Assembly: GCF_003315205.1 (NCBI RefSeq)
Contig: NZ_QNRR01000005.1
Location: forward strand, 124,001 to 188,000
Reading direction: 5' to 3'
DNA: 64,000 bases
Origin: Roseimicrobium gellanilyticum
GTDB lineage: Bacteria > Verrucomicrobiota > Verrucomicrobiia > Verrucomicrobiales > Verrucomicrobiaceae
This document shows, piece by piece, positions 53,592 through 63,260 of this stretch. The notes under the pieces are model-generated. The model ran no database searches. It was not told the origin of the DNA and was given only the letters and a program-made list of their open reading frames with translations. A program made the translations under genes and the position numbers. Position 1 is the stretch's first letter. Each line of letters begins with the position of its first letter.

Positions 53592-55499
53592 CTACTCCGC
53601 CGAAAGCTTGTACCACGCACGGATGACATCACCTCGAGTGGTCTTGCTATCTGCTTTCAGCGCAAGGGCTATCGCCTTCGTTCGCACACTCTCCGGCAAC
53701 AGCGAAATCCAGCGCTGGAGCAATGCCTCATCAATCGGCTTCTCCAGCTCCACCTCATGAAGCGGATACGGCTTCGCATACTGACCGAAGAGCGGTTGCC
53801 AGAGGGGCTTGTTCTCGCCTTCAGGTTTGTGAAATCCATGCAACCCACCCAGCATGCCGAGCCACTGGACGGCGGCATAGTCCGGGGAGTTCTGCGGAAC
53901 GTCATTCACATAGATGGTCGCAGCACCATGGGAGTGCAGTAGGCGTTGCAGCAACTTTACATCCACCTTCTGCACTGAGCCAGCATCTTCCTTCAGTGCG
54001 AGATGCGCGGCGAAGCCAGCAGCATGGCCCATCTGGGTCCAGATAGGCTCAAGGCGAAGCGCGCAGAAGCCCACGTGGCTGGAGGAGGCAGCGACGGGTA
54101 CGAGGAGGTTGCTCACCGATTTTGGAACCAACGTGCCATACGCCACCTGATACGGCGCTGCACGCTGGTAGAACTCGCCGGTGTGCTTGCCATTGAAACG
54201 CGTGCCTTCGCGACCGGTGCCATGACAGTTGTGTGAATAGTCGCCGATGGCGATGCTGTCCTTCTTCAAGGGAATGCGAACGTCATCCGGGCCGAAGGCG
54301 GTGTCATTCTGCGTGAAGACATGCATGCCCACCATGCGCCGTGCTTCGCGCACGTAGAGCTGCTCTGGCAGGTGGCTGTTCTTCACGAATTCGTCCTTGG
54401 GAAAGCCCCAGCGATGGGCGTCTTCGCGCACGTTGGCGGGCACCTCCGGATCGTTTTGCAGGAAGTAGAGGAGGCCGAGAGCATACGAAAGGTGCTGCTG
54501 CACGATCCGGGTGCGTTCTTCATCCGACGCATCGGGATATCCGTCGTTGATATCCGGCATGGAGAGGCGCACCACGCCGTGGGACATATCGTTGATGTCC
54601 GTCTTGTCATTCGGCAGGAGAGGCGGTTGGACCTTGTAGATGGCCTTGGAAGTCTTGGCTCCCATGCTGTCTGGAACTTCCAGCCCGGTGGTGATGGCCA
54701 CGCCGAAGACATGGGTGAGCTTCTTGCTCCTGTAGAGATCCAGCACAGGTAGGAAGTCCTCGCGATTGTAACCTTCAGGTTTCGGCGCGGGCAATTTGTT
54801 AGCCGGGTCAATGGTCATGCACCAGCGGAAGTTGTAGCCCTGCACCTGCTTGTCCCCGCCGGCCGGCACACCCTTCGCCAGTGACTCGCCATACTTGGCC
54901 TGGTCTTCACGCCCGACGGTGTATTCCACACCCGCCTTAGCCATGAGGTCTCCTTCATAGGAGGCATCGATGTACATGCCTGCGGCGAGATTCACTTGCT
55001 CTCCGTCGCCTTTGCGAAACACAGTCGAGATGATGCGCGAGGGCATGCTGCGAGTGCTGGCCACATTCAGCAGCCGGTGCTTTGTCAGCACGGACACCCC
55101 TTTGCGCTCCGCCAGCATGGCTTCGAGGAGCTGCTGGTTCACCTTCGGTTCGCCGAATTGTCCCTGGAAACTCAGCTTCGCCTGTGGTGAGTCCTTGCCA
55201 TACTCTCTCACGTAGTGAGCGTACACACGCTGGGTGAAGTCCCACCAGAAGCCGGAGTGGCACTCCATGGATCGGAAGTCGGTATGGCTCAGTCCATTCG
55301 TCACCAGGCCACCTACAAAGGAGAAGGGCTCCACGAGGGCCACGGTACGCCCCTCATCTGCGGCGGCGCAGGCGGCGGCGATGCCTGCAGGTGTGCCTCC
55401 ATACACCAGCACATCGTAGCGGGCTGGTTGTTGCGCGGTCAGAGTGCCCGTGCCCACGAGGAGCGCGGCTAGCAGGGCGAGAAAGAAGCGTCGGTTCAT
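53592..55499 (-). CDS. Secreted FAD-dependent oxidoreductase (xanthan-lyase-like)
   Basis: The product has 635 residues. A signal peptide (about 1-22) precedes a Rossmann FAD motif (YDVLVYGGTPAGIAAACAAADEG, about 28-50), followed by VALVEPFSFVGGLVTNGLS. This opening is typical of the FAD_oxidored family that is common in Planctomycetota and Verrucomicrobiota and often annotated as xanthan lyase. C-terminal parts contain LVPVAASSSHVGFCALRLEP and MGHAAGFAAHLALKE, the second FAD contact. It probably acts on a sugar or glycan outside the cytoplasm; the substrate is unknown. It is divergent from the PQQ-type propeller gene. Confidence 0.86.
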   Translation of the reverse strand: MNRRFFLALLAALLVGTGTLTAQQPARYDVLVYGGTPAGIAAACAAADEGRTVALVEPFSFVGGLVTNGLSHTDFRSMECHSGFWWDFTQRVYAHYVREYGKDSPQAKLSFQGQFGEPKVNQQLLEAMLAERKGVSVLTKHRLLNVASTRSMPSRIISTVFRKGDGEQVNLAAGMYIDASYEGDLMAKAGVEYTVGREDQAKYGESLAKGVPAGGDKQVQGYNFRWCMTIDPANKLPAPKPEGYNREDFLPVLDLYRSKKLTHVFGVAITTGLEVPDSMGAKTSKAIYKVQPPLLPNDKTDINDMSHGVVRLSMPDINDGYPDASDEERTRIVQQHLSYALGLLYFLQNDPEVPANVREDAHRWGFPKDEFVKNSHLPEQLYVREARRMVGMHVFTQNDTAFGPDDVRIPLKKDSIAIGDYSHNCHGTGREGTRFNGKHTGEFYQRAAPYQVAYGTLVPKSVSNLLVPVAASSSHVGFCALRLEPIWTQMGHAAGFAAHLALKEDAGSVQKVDVKLLQRLLHSHGAATIYVNDVPQNSPDYAAVQWLGMLGGLHGFHKPEGENKPLWQPLFGQYAKPYPLHEVELEKPIDEALLQRWISLLPESVRTKAIALALKADSKTTRGDVIRAWYKLSAE

Positions 55500-55614
55500 G
55501 GGAGGAAGGTGAGGTCTACAGGTGGGGCTGGCCCAAGTCACGGTGAAGAAAACAATCAGGATCCGCGACGAAAAAGCGCCAGACGCTGGTGGATTGGACA
55601 CGTATTCTTGCGCG

Positions 55615-56859
55615 ATGAAATGTGTCACCCTCGCTCTGATCATCCTCGCAGCGGACGTCTGTGCCCAGGCCAATGTGCATGAATGGCCGCGTTTTCGCGG
55701 ACCCAAGGGGGACGGAGCATGGAATCCGCCGGGTCTGCCCAAGGACCTCGCTGGCATCAATCCCCAACAACGCTGGAGTGTGAAGATCGGCGGTGGATAC
55801 GGTGGCGTGACCGTGAGCGGAGGACGCGTCTATGTGATGGACCGCGAGAAGCAACCCGAGTCTGAGCGGGTGCTGTGCCTGGACGAAGCGACCGGGAAGA
55901 CGATCTGGGAGCATCGCTATCCTGTGACGTACGGCTCCATCGACTACGGCAATGGTCCGCGCGCGAGTGTGGTCATTCACGACGGCAGGGCCTACACCCT
56001 AGGCACCACAGGAGTGGCTGCATGTCTGGATGCCGCCACGGGCAAGGTGGTCTGGCAGGTAGATCTGGTGCAGGAGCACAGCGCGGTGATTCCCACCTGG
56101 GGGTTCGCGGCTTCTCCCTTCCTGTGGGAGGGTGCGGTGCTTTTGCACTGTGGCGCGGAACCAAAGGGAAGCATCATCGCCCTGGAGTCGGCTACGGGAA
56201 AGTTGCGCTGGCGTGGCGGTAGTGACAAGGCGGGCTACTGCACGCCGGTGGTGTTTGATGCGCCGTCAGGACCCATGCTCATCCAGTGGGGGCCACAAAA
56301 CATCACCGGAATGTCGCCGAAGGATGGCCAGGAGTACTGGAAGTTCCCCTATGAAATCACCTATGGTGTCTCCATTGCGCAGCCCATCTATCATGAGGGC
56401 ATCCTGCTTGTCTCCGGCTACTGGCATGGAACGCGCGCGCTCAAGCTGGGAAGCGGACCTGAGGATGTGAGTCTGGCGTGGAGTGATGAGAAGACACTCT
56501 GCGGTCTCATGAGCCAGCCACTGTACAAGGAGGGCTATGTTTACCTGCTGACGAAGGCGCAGGGGGTGATCTGCTTCAAGCTCAGTGACGGCTCCATTCA
56601 ATGGAAGGACGATCACCAACTCACACCGAAGGATCGCAATCCGCAGATCAGCCTCGTGTGGGCGGATGAGAAGAACAACATTGCCTGCGGCCTGAATGCG
56701 AATGGTGAGCTGTTCTTTGCGCAGTTCACGCCGGAGAAGATGGAGGAGATCACGCGTCACCAGATTGTCGGGAAGACCTGGGCCCATCCCGCCTTTACGA
56801 AGGGTGCAGTATATGCCCGGAGCGACACGGAGATCGTGGCGTGGGATCTCTGGAAATGA
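55615..56859 (+). CDS. Secreted PQQ-like beta-propeller protein
   Basis: The product has 414 residues. A signal peptide (about 1-19) precedes WPRFRGPKGDG, the typical opening of this family. Repeated blades of the PQQ type follow, for example VLCLDEATGKTIWEHR, AACLDAATGKVVWQVDL and IALESATGKLRWRGG. The (L)DxxTGxxxW motif supports an eight-bladed propeller. Bound PQQ cannot be confirmed; many Verrucomicrobiota members lack the enzyme residues and serve as scaffolds. The start at 55615 fits the signal peptide. Confidence 0.9.
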   Translation: MKCVTLALIILAADVCAQANVHEWPRFRGPKGDGAWNPPGLPKDLAGINPQQRWSVKIGGGYGGVTVSGGRVYVMDREKQPESERVLCLDEATGKTIWEHRYPVTYGSIDYGNGPRASVVIHDGRAYTLGTTGVAACLDAATGKVVWQVDLVQEHSAVIPTWGFAASPFLWEGAVLLHCGAEPKGSIIALESATGKLRWRGGSDKAGYCTPVVFDAPSGPMLIQWGPQNITGMSPKDGQEYWKFPYEITYGVSIAQPIYHEGILLVSGYWHGTRALKLGSGPEDVSLAWSDEKTLCGLMSQPLYKEGYVYLLTKAQGVICFKLSDGSIQWKDDHQLTPKDRNPQISLVWADEKNNIACGLNANGELFFAQFTPEKMEEITRHQIVGKTWAHPAFTKGAVYARSDTEIVAWDLWK

Positions 56860-56961
56860 GGCGCGGGCATCTGCGGGGCATAAGCGAAAGCGCATTCGGT
56901 GCCATGGGGCAAAAGTGATGCTTGGGCTCTGCCAAGTGCCTGTGGTAGCATCCGCGCCATC

Positions 56962-58023
56962 ATGCTTCGCTTTGCCGCTCTCGTTTTGCTTCCTTCCCTT
57001 TGCTGCATCGCAGCTGAAGTGGAAAAGTCCCCCGGGGCGCCGGGGGATTTCCCAAAGCCAGCCAAAGGCAGCCCCTGGAAGCATGAGGAGTCCGGCATCC
57101 AGCTTCCTCAGAAACTGGGAGGTCTCACCATGCAGGGCGGTCGCCGTCATGACACCCCTGATCTCGGAGTGTCCGTACGCTACGCCAGTGAAGACGGGAG
57201 TGTCCGGGCGGAGGTGAACGTGTACCCTTGCAAGCAACCCCACGGCACCGAGGAGGAAAAACTGAAGGTGGTCAGTGGCGAGGCAGCGGCAGTGCTCGGC
57301 GACCTCAAAAAGATGGAGAAGGAGGGTGCTTGTTCCAAGCTGGAGTACGGCGAGGGCGAGTCCTGGAAGGTCTCCACCGGTCCCAATGAGAAGACGGCGT
57401 TTGTAGAGGTCCCCCTTTCCTGCGTGGTCCACGAAAGTGCTGGCAAGGCCGCGAGACCGGTTTCTTCACGACTGGGAGTGACCGTGGTGAGTGGGTACTT
57501 CGTGAAAGTGCGCTATATCTACCCTGCGGATCGCAAGCTCGAGGGCGACCCGGCGAGTGTGGTGTGGGTGAAGAAGGTGCGCATGGCGATCTCGGAGCCT
57601 TTCCTGAGACCAAAGGTCGAGGAGGCGCTGAAGAAATATCACCAGGACCCGCTCTCGGATGAAGGTGTGACGGCGGCTGGCAGCGTGGCCGCCTACGCAG
57701 AAGAGTCACCCTTCGTGTCGCTGAACATCCCGTTGGAGATCGTGCAATGGGGAGGGGTCTGTGAAAAGGTCGCTCCTGACAGCCGTCTGCATTTGTTGAG
57801 AGCCTTCATCGTGGGAGGCGTGGAAGCGTCGATGAAAAGCCAGTCGGACGACGAGGTGATTGCGGCTGGCATGGGTGTCACGGCGGAACTCTACCAAAGG
57901 CTCAAGAAACAGCACACGGAGCTGAATGTGGATGACATGGAGAAACTGGTGGAGGCCGTGGATGCAAGGAAGGGAGTGGAGTTTTACAAGAACCTGGACT
58001 CTATCTCCAAGAAGGGAGGCTGA
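56962..58023 (+). CDS. Secreted protein of unknown function
   Basis: The product has 353 residues. A signal peptide (about 1-18) precedes a Pro-rich N-terminal part. A beta-rich middle follows, starting LPQKLGGLTMQGGRRHDTPDLG and including VRAEVNVYPCKQPHG. The C-terminal third, after about residue 210, is helical (EEALKKYHQDPLSDEGV, later MEKLVEAVDARKGVEFY). I do not recognise the family. It follows the propeller gene by 102 bases and precedes a long untranslated stretch with a possible RNA element. Confidence 0.6.
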   Translation: MLRFAALVLLPSLCCIAAEVEKSPGAPGDFPKPAKGSPWKHEESGIQLPQKLGGLTMQGGRRHDTPDLGVSVRYASEDGSVRAEVNVYPCKQPHGTEEEKLKVVSGEAAAVLGDLKKMEKEGACSKLEYGEGESWKVSTGPNEKTAFVEVPLSCVVHESAGKAARPVSSRLGVTVVSGYFVKVRYIYPADRKLEGDPASVVWVKKVRMAISEPFLRPKVEEALKKYHQDPLSDEGVTAAGSVAAYAEESPFVSLNIPLEIVQWGGVCEKVAPDSRLHLLRAFIVGGVEASMKSQSDDEVIAAGMGVTAELYQRLKKQHTELNVDDMEKLVEAVDARKGVEFYKNLDSISKKGG

Positions 58024-58053
58024 GCAGCCGGTGACCGCGAATTCAGCACCCAG

Positions 58054-58265
58054 TTGACAAATTTTCGCGTCGACTTAATCTCCCATACATTCCCTTTCTC
58101 AATTGATGACCTGGTCCCTCCAGCTCTGCGCCAAGCCTGAACACCGAATTTACGTCGGCGGTGGCAAGTTTGCGCGTGGCGGGTCCAGGGCCGGATGATC
58201 GAGGAACTATTTCGTTTTCCCATCCCCTTTGCGAAGCCCGCCACCACCGTGAGCGGGCTTTTTTG
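58054..58265 (+). ncRNA. Possible small RNA or attenuator leader before the MFS gene
   Basis: A promoter-like TTGACA (58054-58059), 16 bases and TAATCT (58076-58081) precede a rod-like fold. 58110-58122 pairs with 58177-58189 (eleven pairs, two single mismatches). 58127-58134 pairs with 58169-58176. A top hairpin is CACCG/CGGTG (58142-58146 with 58159-58163). A terminator follows at 58234-58264, 62 bases before the MFS ATG. It could be a roughly 180-base small RNA, a riboswitch-type leader, or just the 3' end of the upstream gene. I do not recognise a known class. Confidence 0.4.
58234..58264 (+). terminator. Intrinsic terminator upstream of the MFS gene
   Basis: AAGCCCGC (58234-58241) pairs with GCGGGCTT (58253-58260), with an 11-base loop and a run of six T residues (58259-58264). 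It lies 211 bases after the preceding stop codon and 62 before the next start. Confidence 0.88.
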
Positions 58266-58325
58266 TGGCCTGCTCGTTGCCGCCTCTCCCGCCTTCTCAA
58301 CGATCCACGCCCCGCTCCTGCTCCC

Positions 58326-59567
58326 ATGCCTCCCTCCTTCAGAGAAAGTATACGCATCCTGCCTGCGCCCTTCTGGGTGCTGATGGGCGCAACCTTTGTG
58401 ACGAGGTTCGGGGTATTCGTGGTCCCTTTCTTGACATGGGTGATGACCAAGCGTGGTTTCTCGCCGCTGGAGGCTGGGTGGACGGTGGCGGCCTACTCGG
58501 CTGGCAGCTTTTGTGCGTCCCTTGTCGGAGGTTGGGTGGCGGATCGGTTCGGCAGAAATGTGACCATGGCAGCGGCTGGCCTCCTGGGAGCGGTGTGCAT
58601 GCTCCTGCTTTCGCAGGCGGAGCAGTTGCACTGGCTGGTGCTGTTGACGCTGCTGGCGGGATTTGTGGGTGAAGCCGGCGGACCAGCCAGCGTGGCCCTG
58701 GTGCAGGACATCGTGCCCCCGGAACACCGCCTGGCGGCATACGCAGTACAGCGCTTTGTGGTGAACTTGGCATGGGCCTTCGGTCCGGCTGTGGCGGGAT
58801 TTGTCGTGGAGAGGTCGATTTTCTGGCTGTTCGCTGGGGATGCGATTTCGAGTGGGATCTTCGGGGTGGTGGCCTTGTTCTTCCTGCCCCGGGGGAAGCG
58901 CTCATGCCGCCACACCAGCGGATGGAGTCACGCACTGGCCTCCATTCGGGTGAATCGTCCTTTCCTCGTGCTCTTCATCTCGTGCGTGGCGGTGGCATTC
59001 ATGTTCCGGCAGACGAACACGACATTCACACTGCACTTCGAGAAGAGCGGGAATCCGGCTTCGGTGCTCGGCTGGGTGCTCGCGATCAATGGTGTGATGA
59101 TCTGCCTGATGGAAATGCCGCTGGCCTCGTACACACGGTGGATGCCCGTGCGGAATGCCATAGCTGTGGGTTATGTGGGGATGGCCCTGAGCTTCATTGT
59201 GTTTCTCTTCGGCAACAGCGTCACGGCCTTCACGGTGTGCATGGTGATCTTCACGGCCGGTGAGATGATGGCCTTCTCGCGGCAGCAGGCGTATGCAGCC
59301 AGCCTCTCACCTGAAGACATGCGGGGTCGGTACAGCGGCTTCCTGGGGCTGGCATGGAGCATCGGAAATATCACTGCTTCGGTGGGGGCGATGGCGCTCT
59401 ACCAGTGGAGTCCAAATGCCGTGTGGGTGGTGACGGCCACGGTGGGTGTGCTCGCGGCCCTGGTGCTGGTGCGGGCCTCTGTCGCTCGCAACGCGGGCAC
59501 GGCGACGACCAGCGTGGACAAAGCGCCGAAGTCCCCTGTGCAAGCGGAGGAGGCCGTGCCACGTTGA
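58326..59567 (+). CDS. MFS transporter
   Basis: The product has 413 residues with about twelve membrane helices. The loop 2-3 motif (GGWVADRFGRNVTM) is the classic MFS motif A, here G-x3-D-R-x-GR. The family resembles small drug/H+ antiporters of the YwoG or MdtH type. A short Ala/Lys-rich tail follows the last helix. The substrate is unknown. Its stop is 6 bases from the start of the large fused enzyme gene, so the two are co-transcribed; export or import of a peptide or glutathione product can be guessed but not shown. Confidence 0.88.
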   Translation: MPPSFRESIRILPAPFWVLMGATFVTRFGVFVVPFLTWVMTKRGFSPLEAGWTVAAYSAGSFCASLVGGWVADRFGRNVTMAAAGLLGAVCMLLLSQAEQLHWLVLLTLLAGFVGEAGGPASVALVQDIVPPEHRLAAYAVQRFVVNLAWAFGPAVAGFVVERSIFWLFAGDAISSGIFGVVALFFLPRGKRSCRHTSGWSHALASIRVNRPFLVLFISCVAVAFMFRQTNTTFTLHFEKSGNPASVLGWVLAINGVMICLMEMPLASYTRWMPVRNAIAVGYVGMALSFIVFLFGNSVTAFTVCMVIFTAGEMMAFSRQQAYAASLSPEDMRGRYSGFLGLAWSIGNITASVGAMALYQWSPNAVWVVTATVGVLAALVLVRASVARNAGTATTSVDKAPKSPVQAEEAVPR

Positions 59568-59573
59568 TAGCGC

Positions 59574-62500
59574 ATGCACTGTTTCTTCCGCATCGCTCCG
59601 TGCTTGGGCGCCATGTTGCTTTTCATGGTGTCCCAGGCAGCCGCCCAGTATCCCGGTGGTTCCTGGGAGGCGGCGACGCCGGAAAGTCTGGGAGTGGACA
59701 AGGCCAAGCTGGCGCAGGCGCGTGACTATGCGCTCACGGGAGAAGGATCCGGACGCATCATCTATCGGGGAAAAGTGGTCATGGAGTGGGGGGATCCGAA
59801 GGCGATGTATGACTTGAAGTCGTCTTCGAAGGGCATCGGCGTGACGCTGCTGGGCATCGCCATGAAGGATGGGAAGGCGAACCTGGATGACCTTGCGAAG
59901 AAACATCATCCGGATTTCGGTGTGCCACCGGACGAGAACAAACAGCAGGGCTGGCCGGACAAGGTGACCCTGCGCATGCTGGCGAACCAGACGGCAGGCT
60001 TCGCGAAGAAGGGTGGGTATGAGCCGCTGCTTTTCGAGCCGGGAACCAAATGGCACTACAGCGACGGTGGCCCGAACTGGCTGGCGGAATGCCTCACGCT
60101 CGACTATGGCCGCGATCTCGATGCGGTGATGTGGGAGAGGGTCTTCACACCCATCGGCATCAAGCAGGGGGACATCCGCTGGCGCACACATGCCTACCGG
60201 CCGAAGGAGTTCAACGGGGTTCCGAGACGCGAGTTTGGATCCGGCTTTACCGCCAATGTGCAGGCGATGGCGCGTCTGGGATATCTGTATCTGCGGGATG
60301 GAAAATGGAACGGGCAGGAAATTCTTCCGAAGGCCTTCATTGATGCGATTCGCCATCCTGAACCGGGTCTCGCGGGACTTCCCCAGCATGAACCGGAGCT
60401 CCATGAGCTCGCTCCGAAACACTACTCCATGCTGTGGTGGAACAATATCGATGGCACCATTTCTGATCTTCCCAAGGACGCGTGCTGGACGTGGGGTATG
60501 TATGACAGCCTCATTGTCGTGGTGCCGAGCCTGGATCTGGTGGTGGTGCGAGCGGGGAAGTCTCTGCCTCGGGAGGAGGGCGACGCACATTATGAGCCTC
60601 TGAAACCCTTTCTGGGTGTGATTGCCTCCGCCATGGCGCCTGCAAGGGCCGCACTGCCCTATCCACGTAGCACCGTGATCACCGGAGTGGAGTGGTCTCC
60701 CGTCGAGTCGATTGTGCGCAGCGCCAGGGGCAGTGACAATTGGCCCATGACATGGGCGGACGATGACGCCCAGTACACGGCGTATGGCGATGGGAATGGC
60801 TTCGAACCCTTTGTGCCGCAGAAGCTGAGCATGGGCTTCGCAAAGATCACCGGCGGGCCCGGCGGCTTCACAGGAACGAATGTACGCTCATCCAGTGGTG
60901 AAACGATTGGGCACGGGCCCACGGGAAAGAAGGCAAGCGGCATGCTCTGCGTGGATGGCGTGCTGTATTTGTGGGCACGCAATGCGGGCAATGCGCAACT
61001 CGCGTGGTCTGAAGATCATGGCGTGACCTGGCAGTGGAGCGACTGGAAGTTCACCACCAGCTTTGGGTGCCCGACGTTCCTGAATTTTGGAAAGAACTAT
61101 GCAGGCGCGCGTGATGAGTTCGTGTACACCTATTCGCAGGATGCCGACTCTGCATACAATGTCGCAGATGGTGTGGTGCTCGCGCGAGTGCCGAAGGGGA
61201 AGTTGAAAGAACAGAGCGCATGGGAGTTCTTTGCGGGGCTGCATGCGGATGGCACTGCACGCTGGAGCGGTGAGGTGAAGGACAGGCAGCACGTGCTCAA
61301 GCACCCTGGCAAAGCATACCGTACCAGCGTCTCGTATCATGCGTCGACGAAGCGCTACCTTCTTGTGCAGCCGATCGCGAGTGAAGAGGCGCGGGACAAG
61401 TCAGGCAGGCTGGATGTGCGGTTCTCCGGAGGACTGGCCGTGTTCGATGCTCCGGAACCGTGGGGACCATGGAGCACGGTGTTTTATGAGCCCACGTGGG
61501 ACACGGGGCCGGGTGACTCCGCGAGTCTTCCTGTGAAGTGGATGGCTGAGGATGGCCGTGCGTTGCACCTCGTTTTTTCAGGCAATGACAGCTTCTCCAT
61601 CCGCAAAGCCACACTCAAGATGGCGGAGCCGAAGCCGGTGTGGGCGAAGGGAGCTGTGGCCTCGGTGCACCCGCTGGCTACGGAAGCGGGCCTGAATGCG
61701 ATGAAGCGTGGGGGCAATGCCGTGGACGCGGCGATTGCGACCGCCATCACATTGGGTGTGGTGGATGGACACAACAGCGGTCTGGGAGGCGGTTGCTTTG
61801 TGCTGATCCGGAGAATGGATGGATTGATTATCGCCATCGATGGCAGGGAGACGGCACCTGCGCTGGCCACCCGTGACATGTATCTGAGAGACGGCAAGGT
61901 GGATGACGAGGCGAGCAAGACAGGTGCGCTCGCGCCGGGCACGCCAGGTGCATTGGCAGCATACGCATTCGCCATCGAGCATCACGGCAAGTTGAATCTT
62001 GCGGACGTGCTGTTGCCTGCTGCCAAGCTGGCAGAGGAAGGCTTCGCGCTTGATGCGGTGTACGCACGCAAATTGGAATCGACTAAGGAGGAGTTGGCAA
62101 AGTTCCCGGCATCAAAGGCGCTCTTCTTCAAGGAGGATGGCAGCCTGTTGAAAAAGGGCGATGTCCTGAAGCAGCCGGATCTGGCGCGCACACTTCGGAA
62201 TATCGCAGAGCATGGACCCGATTGGTTCTATCGTGGTGAAGTGGCTGAGAAGGTTGATGCCTGGATGAAGGAAAACGGTGGCATCCTGCGGAAGGAAGAC
62301 TTCGGGAGGTATGAAGCCAAACTGCACGTTCCATTGCAAACAGACTACCGCGGGTACGAGATCCTGGGATTCCCGCCGCCCAGCAGTGGTGGAGTGCATG
62401 TGGCGCAGATCCTCAACATGCTGGAAACGTTTGAACTGGCCTCAATGCCTGTCGTGGACCGCGAGCACGTGATCGCAGAGAGCATGAAACTGGCCTTCGC

Positions 62501-63260
62501 AGATCGGGCCCATTGGTTGGGCGATCCGGATTTCGCCAAAGTACCGCGCGGACTCATCCATCGCGACTATGCCAGGGAACTTGCGGCCAAGATTGACCTC
62601 ACAAAGGCCACGGTGGTGCCATCGCATGGTGAACCGCCACGTGCGCAGGAAGATATCTTTGGCGACACCCTGAAGCACACCACCCATCTCTCGGCAGCGG
62701 ATGCGGAAGGGAATTGGGTCGCGCTCACGCAAACGGTGAATACTGCCTTTGGCAGCAAGGTCATCGTACCGGGTACCGGGGTGATTCTGAACAATGAGAT
62801 GGATGACTTCGCCGTGGCGCCGGGTGTGCCGAATGCCTTCAAGCTGGTAGGTGCAGAAGCGAATGCCATCGCACCAGGTAAACGTCCCCTCAGCAGCATG
62901 AGCCCCACCATCGTGCTGGACAAGGATGGAGAGCCTTTTCTGGCCATCGGTGCAGCGGGAGGTCCCACCATCATCTCACAGACCCTGCAAAACCTCGTGA
63001 ACGTGCTCGACCTGAAGATGGGGGTGGAGGAAGCGCTCGGTGCGCCGCGGCTGCATCACCAGTGGTCGCCCGATGAGTTGCGTGTTGAGAAGGCGATGGG
63101 AGACGAGGTCATGAAGGTGCTCAGGGAACGTGGACACATCATCAAGGAGTCCAGTGGCGTGGGCATTGGTGTGAGCCAGGGGGTGATGTGGGACAAGGAG
63201 GCAAAGTCGTTCCGGGCTGCGCATGACCCACGTGTGCCGGGAAAGGCCGACGGATGGTAG
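59574..63260 (+). CDS. Fused serine beta-lactamase, propeller and gamma-glutamyltransferase
   Basis: The product has 1228 residues. A signal peptide (about 1-24) leads to a class C-type beta-lactamase/serine hydrolase domain (about 28-365) with Ser83-x-x-Lys86 (SSSK) and YSD in WHYSDGG. Residues about 375-685 form a five-bladed propeller resembling DUF4185 (MTWADDDAQYTAYGDG). Residues about 690-1228 are a complete gamma-glutamyltransferase, starting near AVASVHPLATEAGLNAMKRG. It has the autoprocessing Thr1036 in HTTHLSAAD and PGKRPLSSMSPT. All three domains keep their main motifs, so none looks degenerate. The whole protein is probably periplasmic; cleavage at Thr1036 would detach the C-terminal chain. 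Confidence 0.88.
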   Translation: MHCFFRIAPCLGAMLLFMVSQAAAQYPGGSWEAATPESLGVDKAKLAQARDYALTGEGSGRIIYRGKVVMEWGDPKAMYDLKSSSKGIGVTLLGIAMKDGKANLDDLAKKHHPDFGVPPDENKQQGWPDKVTLRMLANQTAGFAKKGGYEPLLFEPGTKWHYSDGGPNWLAECLTLDYGRDLDAVMWERVFTPIGIKQGDIRWRTHAYRPKEFNGVPRREFGSGFTANVQAMARLGYLYLRDGKWNGQEILPKAFIDAIRHPEPGLAGLPQHEPELHELAPKHYSMLWWNNIDGTISDLPKDACWTWGMYDSLIVVVPSLDLVVVRAGKSLPREEGDAHYEPLKPFLGVIASAMAPARAALPYPRSTVITGVEWSPVESIVRSARGSDNWPMTWADDDAQYTAYGDGNGFEPFVPQKLSMGFAKITGGPGGFTGTNVRSSSGETIGHGPTGKKASGMLCVDGVLYLWARNAGNAQLAWSEDHGVTWQWSDWKFTTSFGCPTFLNFGKNYAGARDEFVYTYSQDADSAYNVADGVVLARVPKGKLKEQSAWEFFAGLHADGTARWSGEVKDRQHVLKHPGKAYRTSVSYHASTKRYLLVQPIASEEARDKSGRLDVRFSGGLAVFDAPEPWGPWSTVFYEPTWDTGPGDSASLPVKWMAEDGRALHLVFSGNDSFSIRKATLKMAEPKPVWAKGAVASVHPLATEAGLNAMKRGGNAVDAAIATAITLGVVDGHNSGLGGGCFVLIRRMDGLIIAIDGRETAPALATRDMYLRDGKVDDEASKTGALAPGTPGALAAYAFAIEHHGKLNLADVLLPAAKLAEEGFALDAVYARKLESTKEELAKFPASKALFFKEDGSLLKKGDVLKQPDLARTLRNIAEHGPDWFYRGEVAEKVDAWMKENGGILRKEDFGRYEAKLHVPLQTDYRGYEILGFPPPSSGGVHVAQILNMLETFELASMPVVDREHVIAESMKLAFADRAHWLGDPDFAKVPRGLIHRDYARELAAKIDLTKATVVPSHGEPPRAQEDIFGDTLKHTTHLSAADAEGNWVALTQTVNTAFGSKVIVPGTGVILNNEMDDFAVAPGVPNAFKLVGAEANAIAPGKRPLSSMSPTIVLDKDGEPFLAIGAAGGPTIISQTLQNLVNVLDLKMGVEEALGAPRLHHQWSPDELRVEKAMGDEVMKVLRERGHIIKESSGVGIGVSQGVMWDKEAKSFRAAHDPRVPGKADGW

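Noticed and set aside
53398-53942. Two overlapping plus-strand frames at the right arm of the repeat
   Set aside because: They are read from the inverted repeat and the antisense of the FAD oxidoreductase; no plausible protein.
58086-58264. 6S RNA as identity of the structured element
   Set aside because: The length fits, but the 5' and 3' ends do not pair with each other and no large central bubble is evident.
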